Shown: positions 49,137 through 56,800 of the stretch, one piece after another
How the letters are laid out: every line of letters starts with the position of its first letter
Position numbering within the stretch: the stretch's first letter is position 1
Source: Arcobacter sp. FWKO B
GTDB lineage: Bacteria > Campylobacterota > Campylobacteria > Campylobacterales > Arcobacteraceae
Length of the DNA: 64,000 nucleotides
Reading direction: 5' to 3'
Assembly (NCBI RefSeq): GCF_014844135.1
Contig: NZ_CP041403.1
Location: forward strand, 1,984,001-2,048,000
Program-made: the position numbers and the translations under genes
The notes under the pieces: model-generated
What the model was told of the DNA's origin: nothing
What the model saw: only the letters and a program-made list of their open reading frames with translations
Databases searched by the model: none

Positions 49137-49206
49137 GTAACAATCCTTAATGCGAACAAAAGGGAACACATGGGTAAGAGGAGTAATTAACCTCTTACCT
49201 TTTTTT
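49137..49206 (+). ncRNA. Structured small RNA/leader of peptide locus 2
   Basis: Predicted start near 49137. The 9-bp terminator GGTAAGAGG / CCTCTTACC (49173-49199) with seven Ts gives a ~70-base RNA. If read through, outer helices form: AGGGAACACA (49161-49170) with TGTGTTCTCT (49206-49215), and 49141-49157 with 49218-49236 (17 pairs, two single-base bulges). The last helix covers the AAGGAG ribosome site of peptide 2. Confidence 0.65.
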
Positions 49207-49238
49207 GTGTTCTCTAAGTTCGCAATTAAGGAGTTGCC

Positions 49239-49298
49239 ATGCAACAGTTACTTTTAATTGTGATTTTGCTGATGTTTGTCATCACAAAGTTACATTAA
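49239..49298 (+). CDS. Hydrophobic 19-residue peptide 2 (candidate type I toxin)
   Basis: ATG 49239 lies 5 bases after AAGGAG (49228-49233). The peptide starts MQQLLLIVIL and ends FVITKLH, a single hydrophobic helix and basic end like peptide 1. Its ribosome site is predicted to be hidden by the transcript's own 5' end. Candidate membrane toxin; unproven. Confidence 0.6.
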   Translation: MQQLLLIVILLMFVITKLH

Positions 49299-49303
49299 AA
49301 ACT

Positions 49304-49320
49304 GGGGAGATTTTCTCCCC
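49304..49320 (+). terminator. Hairpin after peptide 2
   Basis: GGGGAGA / TCTCCCC, 7-bp stem with TTT loop, 5 bases after the stop. Positionally matches the hairpin after peptide 1. From here to 49406 I see no gene. Confidence 0.5.
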
Positions 49321-49406
49321 TCCTGAAAACTACTCAATTCAAAATTACTTCAATTTAAGAAAATATAAATCGCCCATTCAAGAGATAAATGCATATTTTC
49401 ACCAAA

Positions 49407-49631
49407 TTAAGCTGTTAAGACTTTTGCTACTTTAGCATAAAAAACCTCAGATGGAGTTTTATATCCAAGTGATTTTCTAGGTCTGTTATTTAATCTGTTT
49501 TGGATTTCTCTAATTTCTTTTCTTTTAACTTTAGTGAAATCTGTCTGTTTGGGTAAATATTGTCGTATTAGACCATTTGTATGTTCATTTAATCCTCTCT
49601 CCCAAGAGTGATATGGATTTGCAAACGCCAA
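49407..49631 (-). mobile_element. IS30-family transposase, C-terminal remnant
   Basis: About 73 codons encode FANPYHSWERGLNEHTNGLIRQYLPK and IREIQNRLNNRPRKSLGYKTPSEVF, the conserved C-terminal end of IS30-type DDE transposases including the catalytic-Glu region. The N-terminal three quarters are missing, so it is inactive. It sits between the peptide loci and the tRNA fragment. Confidence 0.85.
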
Positions 49632-49702
49632 TTAAAATATTCTTACACAGTGGGGTAAAAAGTGGAGTAAGGTTTTTTATGATTTTTAAAACTTCGATGT
49701 AG

Positions 49703-49747
49703 TGGTGGGTCCAGAAGGACTCGAACCTTCGACCACTCGGTTATGAG
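49703..49747 (-). other. tRNA-Met(CAU)-like 3' fragment, left attachment site
   Basis: On the minus strand: anticodon loop CTCATAA, half stem CCGAG, variable loop, T arm GAAGG-TTCGAGT-CCTTC, acceptor TGGACCC, A, CCA. The 5' half is absent (upstream TCAAG cannot pair with CCGAG). This is what remains when an element integrates at the anticodon loop of a tRNA gene. Across the break, TTATGAG-CTTGA-CTCATAA (49741-49759) is a perfect 7-bp inverted repeat, fitting a tyrosine-recombinase core site. The intact tRNA should be at the right end of the element. From 49748 to 49896 nothing else is visible. Confidence 0.85.
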
Positions 49748-49896
49748 CTTGACTCATAAAAAATTCTATATTCCACAATATCACATAACATCACTCAAAG
49801 TACCGTAAAATAAGACTTGTATTGAAAGCGACTTTTTGCTATAATCTATAAATATTTCTATAAAATATAATATCAGGGTAGATATAGGGTAGAAAA

Positions 49897-50988
49897 ATGG
49901 AACGCTTTAAAACAAAATTTACTGGTGTATATTATCATCTTTTGCAAGACAATGAGAAAGTTTATTATATCACATACAAAGACTTACTTACAAATAAAAA
50001 AGTTTGGCTAAAAATTGGCAAATATTCAGAGGGAGTCAGAGAAGCTTACTGTAATCAAAAACGCAATGAAATAATTACTAAACTTAGACTTGGTGAAGAA
50101 CCACCAGTTGCTGCTAAAAATAAACAAAAGAAAATAAACTTTTTATCTGATATTGCTGAACAATATTTTGCACAAAGAAAAGATAATGAAACTACGAAAT
50201 CAGACATGGCAATTTTTGAACATTATATAAGTCCATATTTTAACGATATAGATTCAATTGATAGAAACTCACTTGATAAATGGAATAAATACTTACAAAC
50301 AGCTAAGCAAAAACACAATGACAAAAAAGACTTATCTATTAAATATCAAAATGATATAAAAGGACTTTTAGTATCTATTGGTAGATATGCACTTAAAAAT
50401 GACCTCACGAAAAATGACTACACAAAATACATTCAAAAAACTACTATTGACAATACTAGAGAAAAGTTTTTAACAAAAGAAGAAATCAAACAGCTTTATG
50501 ATTACTTTGAATATGAGCCTGAAAACTTACTCTTTGTTAAACTAGCACTTACAACAGGTGCAAGACTTATGAGTATTGTAAACCTACAAAAAAAAGATAT
50601 TGATTTAACACATAAGCTCATCACACTAAAAGACTACAAAAACAACTCTACATATAAAAACTTTTTAACAGATGAAGTCACAGAACTACTAAAAGATCAT
50701 ACTAAAACATTAAAGGCATCTGATAAGATATTTACAAGAAACCCACAAACAATTTTATTGAGTGTACTAGATAATCTTTTTAACAAAGGCTTATCAGCAG
50801 ATGATTCAAAAAATAGAGTGGTTATACATACACTAAGACATACTTTTGCTTCTCACTTAGCTATTAATGGAACTCCAATATATACTATTCAAAAACTTAT
50901 GAATCATAAAGATATAAAGATGACTTTGAGGTATGCAAAATTATCACCAGATAGTGGAAGAGAATCTATTTTGAATTTAGGTTTTTAA
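49897..50988 (+). CDS. int: Tyrosine-recombinase integrase
   Basis: 363 residues. N-terminal arm-binding region (~1-60), core-binding SAM-like domain (~85-175), catalytic domain with Arg in TTGARLMSIVNL (~225), Lys in TLKDYKN, HTLRHTFASHL (His/Arg ~310) and the final Tyr in TLRYAKLS (~347). It starts 150 bases from the tRNA fragment, pointing into the element, the usual place for an island or plasmid integrase. Confidence 0.93.
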   Translation: MERFKTKFTGVYYHLLQDNEKVYYITYKDLLTNKKVWLKIGKYSEGVREAYCNQKRNEIITKLRLGEEPPVAAKNKQKKINFLSDIAEQYFAQRKDNETTKSDMAIFEHYISPYFNDIDSIDRNSLDKWNKYLQTAKQKHNDKKDLSIKYQNDIKGLLVSIGRYALKNDLTKNDYTKYIQKTTIDNTREKFLTKEEIKQLYDYFEYEPENLLFVKLALTTGARLMSIVNLQKKDIDLTHKLITLKDYKNNSTYKNFLTDEVTELLKDHTKTLKASDKIFTRNPQTILLSVLDNLFNKGLSADDSKNRVVIHTLRHTFASHLAINGTPIYTIQKLMNHKDIKMTLRYAKLSPDSGRESILNLGF

Positions 50989-51010
50989 ACCACATAAAAC
51001 CTCACAAAAA

Positions 51011-51284
51011 GGCATATTGGCTAACCTTAAAGATACCTAATAGCACCAAACTAATTTTTAGGGTACTTTTGAGTTTTCTATAATCCACAATATCATATAT
51101 TTAACTACAATAATCTATCAGGTTTATAAGACGAAATTACCATAAGGTATTTTACCCTATATGGGGGTTTTCGTTTTCACCCTTGCCTATCTTGAGAGAG
51201 AAAAGAGATTTTATAAAAGAAACACTACTATGAGTACTAGTAGAGATATGACAAGCTAACAGAGACCAACTGAAAGGCGGTAGT
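51011..51284. repeat. Non-coding direct repeat, copy 1 (274 bp)
   Basis: Near-identical to 52916-53197. It begins with the last codons of the replication gene (GILANLKDT and stop), here without the gene, then a conserved non-coding stretch ending GAAAGGCGGTAGT. Hairpin positions differ from copy 2 while keeping pairing: ACCC-TATAT-GGGGGT and CTACT...AGTAG. Could be a replication origin, a structured RNA, or the scar of a lost second rep gene. Confidence 0.85.
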
Positions 51285-51314
51285 AAGAAATTATGATTTT
51301 ATGCAAAAAAGTAC

Positions 51315-51344
51315 TTGACAATAAAGTACCAATTTAGGTACAAT
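51315..51344 (+). promoter_or_regulatory. higBA promoter and operator
   Basis: TTGACA (51315-51320), 18-base spacer, TATA-like TACAAT (51339-51344). The inverted repeat GTACC-AATTTA-GGTAC (51326-51341) lies inside, a likely HigA operator. The predicted start falls about on the higB ATG (51350), so the transcript may be leaderless. Confidence 0.65.
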
Positions 51345-51349
51345 ACTTT

Positions 51350-51694
51350 ATGAAAAAAATAATATCACTATTTTATACCACTAGTACAGGAAACAAACCA
51401 GTTAGAGAATGGCTTTTATCACTCGATAAAGAAGATAGAAAAATTATAGGTGATGATATAAAAGCTGTTGAATATGGATGGCCTATAGGTATGCCAGTGT
51501 GTAGAAAATTAGTAGGTACAAAATTGTATGAGGTAAGAAGTAATATATCAAGCCAAAGAATAGCAAGAGTGATTTTTGTGATAATGGATGAATATATGAT
51601 TTTGTTAAATGGTTTTATCAAAAAAGACCAAAAAACACCAAAGAATGAAATTGATATTTCTTTACAAAGAATGAAGGATATAACATGGAACTAA
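51350..51694 (+). CDS. higB: HigB-type toxin (RelE superfamily)
   Basis: 114 residues of the phage Gp49/RelE-like family: GNKPVREWLLSLDKEDRKIIGDDIKAVEYGWPIGMPVCRKL is typical. RelE toxins cleave mRNA on the ribosome. Toxin precedes antitoxin, as in HigBA. Overlaps higA by 10 bases. Likely stabilises the element. Confidence 0.87.
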   Translation: MKKIISLFYTTSTGNKPVREWLLSLDKEDRKIIGDDIKAVEYGWPIGMPVCRKLVGTKLYEVRSNISSQRIARVIFVIMDEYMILLNGFIKKDQKTPKNEIDISLQRMKDITWN

Positions 51695-51969
51695 GAAAAA
51701 ATATGGAAAGTGATTTTGATGCTTTCTTAAAAGAAGATGGTATTTATGAAGAAGTAAATAACTCAGCTATAAAAAAAGTTATTGCTTATCAAATAGAACA
51801 AGAGATGAAACAACAGCATATTACTCAAACAGAGTTAGCTAAAAGAATGCAAACAAGTAGAACTATGATACATAGAATGTTAAATCCTGAAAATGAATCT
51901 TTGACATTACAAAGTTTACAATCAGTTGCGTCCGCTCTAGGAAAAAGATTAAATATAAGTTTCGTGTGA
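51685..51969 (+). CDS. higA: HigA-type antitoxin
   Basis: 94 residues with a C-terminal HTH_XRE domain (ITQTELAKRMQTSRTMIHRMLNPENE, about 45-72). It should neutralise HigB and repress the promoter. Confidence 0.88.
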   Translation: MELRKNMESDFDAFLKEDGIYEEVNNSAIKKVIAYQIEQEMKQQHITQTELAKRMQTSRTMIHRMLNPENESLTLQSLQSVASALGKRLNISFV

Positions 51970-52048
51970 TAAATTAGATTTTAAATAAGTTCAACTCAAG
52001 AGTTTACTTTGGCGAGTGCTACTCTTGAGTTATTGAAAGGTTTTTGTA

Positions 52049-52945
52049 GTGAGTATTGTACCAAATTTACTTAAAAATAGCAATAGTTTGAGAGACTTTT
52101 TTGAAGAAAATATACATTTTAGAGTATTGCAAGTACAAAAAAATGATGGATACTTTGGGAAAGTCAAAAAAACTACAATTTCAAAAAATCCAAACAGATA
52201 TAATGGTATTCAAATCAACTGGAACGGATATACTAATGCACTAGCATTTGATTGCGATCATGATGATGTTTTGTTATACCAAGACCATAATCTACCACAA
52301 CCAACAATAACAACAATCAATGAAAAAAATGGAAGACATCACCATTTATATTTTTTGGAAAATCCAATACCACTTTTAGCGGATAGTAAAAAAGCAAAAG
52401 ATTTATTAGCCGACATAAAAAATGGACTAACAAAGACTTTACAAGCAGATGTAAATTACACAGGCTTTATTACAAAGAACTTTACAAATACTGATTATAG
52501 AGTGATAGGAAGCCTTGAAAAATATAAACTAGCAGACTTCACGGAATATACAGCAACAAATATCAAAAAAACTAAGCCAGATATACAAATAGAACAATCA
52601 GCTTTCAGTAGGCACTTAAATCTTTTTGATGAGATAAGATTCTACGGCTACACAATAGCCAAGAAGACAAGAAACAAGGATGAACTATACCTTAGTCTAT
52701 TTCATTATGCTGAGGGTGTTAATAAAGGCTATAATGAACCAATCGTTACAAAATATATAATTAAGAGCGTAACAGAGTTTTGCTGGACCAATAGACACAA
52801 CTTTAACGAAAATAAGTGGAATTGGGAAGGATACATAAAACAAGATAATGATACAAACTATAAAAGTAGAAGTGAAAGAGAAAAAGCAAGAAGAATGAAA
52901 GAAGCCCTAAAAAAGGGCATATTGGCTAACCTTAAAGATACCTAA
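52049..52945 (+). CDS. rep: Plasmid replication protein, AEP-primase-like
   Basis: 298 residues from GTG 52049. ALAFDCDHDD (~68-77) fits the metal-binding acidic motif and NGRHHHLYFL (~104) the histidine motif of archaeo-eukaryotic-type primases; this matches the plasmid Replicase family (ColE2-Rep-like), which primes at a specific origin. C-terminal basic helix (SRSEREKARRMKEALKK). Its 3' end lies inside the direct repeat. Indicates the element derives from a plasmid. Confidence 0.8.
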   Translation: MSIVPNLLKNSNSLRDFFEENIHFRVLQVQKNDGYFGKVKKTTISKNPNRYNGIQINWNGYTNALAFDCDHDDVLLYQDHNLPQPTITTINEKNGRHHHLYFLENPIPLLADSKKAKDLLADIKNGLTKTLQADVNYTGFITKNFTNTDYRVIGSLEKYKLADFTEYTATNIKKTKPDIQIEQSAFSRHLNLFDEIRFYGYTIAKKTRNKDELYLSLFHYAEGVNKGYNEPIVTKYIIKSVTEFCWTNRHNFNENKWNWEGYIKQDNDTNYKSRSEREKARRMKEALKKGILANLKDT

Positions 52946-53197
52946 TAGCACCAAACTAATTTTTAGGGTACTTTTGAGTTTTCTATAATCCACAATATCA
53001 TATATTTAACTACAATAATCTATCAGGTTTATAAGACGAAATTACTATAAGGTATTTTACCCCTTGGGGGGTTTCCCTTTTCCCTCTTTGCTATTTTGAG
53101 AGACCTTAGCGAGAAAAGAGATTTTATAAAAGAAATACTCATAATAGTATTAGTAGAGATATGACAAGCTAACAGAGACCAACTGAAAGGCGGTAGT
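52916..53197. repeat. Non-coding direct repeat, copy 2 (282 bp)
   Basis: Starts within the last codons of rep and ends GAAAGGCGGTAGT, where the minus-strand gene 53201-53473 terminates. Versus copy 1 the differences gather in hairpin loops and stems: ACCCC-TTGG-GGGGT here, ATACT-CATAAT-AGTAT here, and a small insertion (CTTAGC) near 53106. Position directly after rep suits an origin or its regulatory RNA. Confidence 0.85.
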
Positions 53198-53200
53198 TTT

Positions 53201-53473
53201 TTATTTATTTAATTTCTTATTTAACATTGCATAAGCCTGGCAACCTTGTATAGAATAGTTTATACTATCTAAAATCATAGCTTCATCAGGATTTGACTCC
53301 AAATGATTGCATAAATATATCACAGTTGTAGCAACTATACCAAAACTATAATTTTTTGTGAAGGAATCATCATTTTTCCATTCACTATTGATACTAGTGT
53401 TATTGGTATAAAAATAGCTGTAAGTAAGGTATATTCCTATAGAAACTAATATGATTGAAATAATTCTTTTCAT
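53201..53473 (-). CDS. Small membrane-anchored protein
   Basis: 90 residues: one N-terminal membrane helix (about 4-22), then a polar domain with two cysteines (YLCNHLES, IQGCQAYAML). Oriented opposite to its neighbours and 15 bases from the next lipoprotein gene, so the two form an operon. Unknown function, perhaps surface or entry exclusion. Confidence 0.6.
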   Translation of the reverse strand: MKRIISIILVSIGIYLTYSYFYTNNTSINSEWKNDDSFTKNYSFGIVATTVIYLCNHLESNPDEAMILDSINYSIQGCQAYAMLNKKLNK

Positions 53474-53488
53474 TAAAGACCTTTGTAT

Positions 53489-53788
53489 TTATTGATTATC
53501 TTGGTAAGTCGCTTCTTTATTTCCAGTAATCGCTTCTTTATTTTCTTGCTCTTCAACTTCTTCAACTTCTTTTTTCTTCAATAGTAGCAAAGGACTTAGT
53601 CCTACTGCAACTGCCGTTTTAAGAACTTCTGTTGCCACATAGCCAGTACCGACTAGTACATAAGCAGGACTATTTACAGTATGCTTCATTGTTTTTGTTG
53701 CAGTGCTATCTTCTTGCTTTACTGCACAACCTGTTAAACCTAATCCTAAAGTTACAATGATAGCAATTTTTGATAAATGTTTTTTCAT
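53489..53788 (-). CDS. Small lipoprotein
   Basis: 99 residues, lipobox LTGC (Cys 21). A hydrophobic central part (VLVGTGYVATEVLKTAVAVGLSPLLLL) and acidic tail (KKEVEEVEEQENKEA). Good TTTTCC-rich upstream but clear AAGGAAAAT ribosome site on the minus strand. Function unknown; conjugation or exclusion role is possible. Confidence 0.65.
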   Translation of the reverse strand: MKKHLSKIAIIVTLGLGLTGCAVKQEDSTATKTMKHTVNSPAYVLVGTGYVATEVLKTAVAVGLSPLLLLKKKEVEEVEEQENKEAITGNKEATYQDNQ

Positions 53789-53839
53789 TATTTTCCTTTT
53801 TTATTATTTTAGCAAAAAGAAAATTAAAGATTTATTTTC

Positions 53840-53864
53840 TTGAAATTGTGAATATATATATAAT
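53840..53864 (+). promoter_or_regulatory. Promoter/operator of the relaxase gene
   Basis: TTGAAATTGTGAA (from 53841) then a palindromic AT run GAATATATATATAATATATATTC-like (only the first part quoted: GAATATATATA, 53850-53872) with TATAAT at 53859-53864. AAATTGTGAA (53843-53852) is the shared element described at 60097 and 62319. AGGAG lies before the ATG. Confidence 0.5.
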
Positions 53865-53885
53865 ATATATTCAGGAGTTTTTAAA

Positions 53886-56800
53886 ATGGTAAGTTTTCCT
53901 ACATGGGTGACGGCAAATGGAGCAGTCAATTATCTCGCAAAAGAAAGAGACAATTATTATCAGCAAGATGGCAGTCTTGGTGAGTGGCAAGGTAAGCTTG
54001 CTGAGGAATTAGGTTTCAAAACAGGATTAGTAAACGAAATAACAAAAGAGCAATTAGAAAATGCTCTTTGGGGCAAAGATGCAAAAGGGGAACAATTAGT
54101 AAATGCAAGACTTGATGCTGATGGTGATAGAAAACGAGCTGCTATTGACTTAACTTTCTCAGCTCCAAAAAGCGTATCTATAGCTTATGAATTGGCTAAA
54201 GCAAAGGGAAATCATGAGCTTGCAAATCAGATATTGTCAGTTCAAGAAAAATCAGTATCCATGGTACTTAGCAAAGTTGAAAACAATCTTCAAACTCGAA
54301 CTACTCTTGACGGTGAGACCTCAAAAGTTCAAAGTCAAGGTGCACTTATTGCAAAGTTTAACCATGAAGTAGCAAGACCTGTTACAGACAAAGATGGCAC
54401 AACATATGTAGATCCATCTTTGCACACTCATGCTATTGTAATGAATGTCGCTAAGCTTGAAAACGGTGAGCACAGAGCTATTGAAACTCAAAAAATATTT
54501 GATGGCTATATGGATTGGGGGCAACAATACAGAAGTGAATTTGCAGCAGGTTTGAAAGATATCGGATTTGAGCTGATGGTAACAGACCCAAAAAAAGGTT
54601 TTTACGAAATTGTTTTGGGCGATGTCGACACGACCGTAAAAGCAGTTGATGAGTACTCGAAACGAAGTGAGCAAATGGAAGAAAAAGTCGCTGAACTTAG
54701 AAAACAGTATCCAAATAAGAGCGAAAGTGAACTTAAGCAGTTAGCAGCTCACCAAAGTCGTGAGTGGAAAGGCGATATTGATAGAGATAAAGTTTTAAAA
54801 GATAATTTAGAAAGAGCTGAAAGTTTAGGTATAGATGTAAATAAGATTCTAACCACCTCAAAAGCAAATGCACTATCACCAGAGCAACAACTCGAAAAAG
54901 CTCAAATCGCACTTAATAACGCACTTCAAGCAATAACAGACTCAAAATCTGTATTCACAAAAGATAATATTCTATCGACAGCTGGAAAATTATCGTTAAA
55001 AGATGGAATTGGTTTGGAAATGCTTGAAAAAGCTATCTCACTTCAAGAAAAAGAAAAAGGCGACAATAAGCTTATAAATTTCAAAGAAGAACTATACACA
55101 ACAAAAGAGATTATCAATAAAGAAAGAGATCTACTAGACACGCTTCAAAGCGATAGAACTGTTAAAGCTGATATGTCAAAGACTTATGCAAGTCAAGAAG
55201 TTGACAGATACTCAAATTTAAAAGAAGATAAAACAGGTTTTGGTTTGACTGATGGGCAAAAAGACGCTGCAAAAGCAATTCTTAGTGATGATAAGCCGTT
55301 CGTTTTGATTCAAGGTGATGCAGGAACTGGTAAGACAACTATGTTAAAAGCAGTGAATGAGTTAAAAAACGATGATACAAAAATCATCGGTTTATCATAT
55401 ACTGGTAAAGCAGCAAGTGAAATCGAAAAAGCAACTCAGAAAGATAAAGAAGCTGATTCACAAAAAGTCAATTTATCTAAAGAAAGTTTTGAGCAGTCAG
55501 GCATAAAGTCATCAACGATTGCTTCGTTTCTTGGTGGCATTGAGAGAATGACTGATGAGGACAAATCAGAGTTTAAAAATTCTAAACTAATTATTGATGA
55601 AGCTTCTATGCTTGGACTCAAAGACGCTCACAAGCTAAATGAGTTCGCAAAAGAAACAGGTTCACAATTGGTTCTTATTGGTGATATTAAGCAGTTTGTA
55701 GCCATAAATGCAGGTTCACCTTTTCGATTATTGCAAGAGCACGGTGCAGAAGTTACGCAGATGAGCGAAGTATTAAGACAAGAAAAGTTCATTAAAGATG
55801 AACACGGCAAAGATACAAAAGAGATAAATCCTTTGTGGCAGTCAGTGCAGCATATCAATAAATTTGAAAGTGAAAAAACATTTGATGTTTTAGATAAAGC
55901 AGGAAAGATTGAAGTTGTATCTGATGGTTCTATGATCGAAAAAGCTAAAGAAAAATATCTTAATAGTAATGATATAAAAAACACTGAAATTATGACGCTC
56001 GACAAAGATATTTACAGAAATAATCTAATCTTAACAAATACGAACATAACAAAAGATGAGTTAAATTTTGAGATAAGAAGTGATCTACAGAAGATGAATA
56101 TCTTGTCACAAGATGACTTCAATATTAAAGTTAGAGAAAGTACACGACTATTACCTACAGATAGATATATAGCCGATAATTACCAAAAAGGTCATAGTTT
56201 GTTTTTGCAAGACAATATCGCAAATCTTAAAAAAGGAAGTGAGTTCGAGATTGTGGGAGTTAACAGCAAGAATAACACTCTTACTTTGTTGGATAAAGAA
56301 TCAAAATCGCACATCATCAATCTTGATACTTATGGAGCTAGCATTCAATCGTATGAAACAAAAGAAAAATCTTTTGCGATGGGCGAAAAAATCGTGTTTG
56401 AAAAAAACGATAAAAAGCTTGGTGTAAACAACGGTAACACTGCAATAATTCAAAACATTGACGATAAAGGAAACATTACAGCTTTACTTGAAGACAATAA
56501 AACTTTAACTTTTAATACAAAAGATTATAATTATTTTAATCATGGTTACGCAGTTACGAATTATAAAGCTCAAGGACAAACTACTCAAAATGTTATCGCA
56601 TTGATGGACTCAAAAGCACAAAATTTTAACTCTTTTTATGTTGGACTTACAAGAGCTCAAAAAGACATCTCTATACTAACAGATGATAAAGAGACTTTAA
56701 AAGATTTAATATCTGCAGAGCAAATTAAATCAAATTATCACACAAATGATAAAGATGAAAAGAAGTTTGAAGAGCAAAGAGAAAATATAAAAAATGCAAG

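Noticed and set aside
49137-49206. Amino-acid attenuation leader
   Set aside because: The peptide follows, not precedes, the terminator, and there is no biosynthetic gene downstream.
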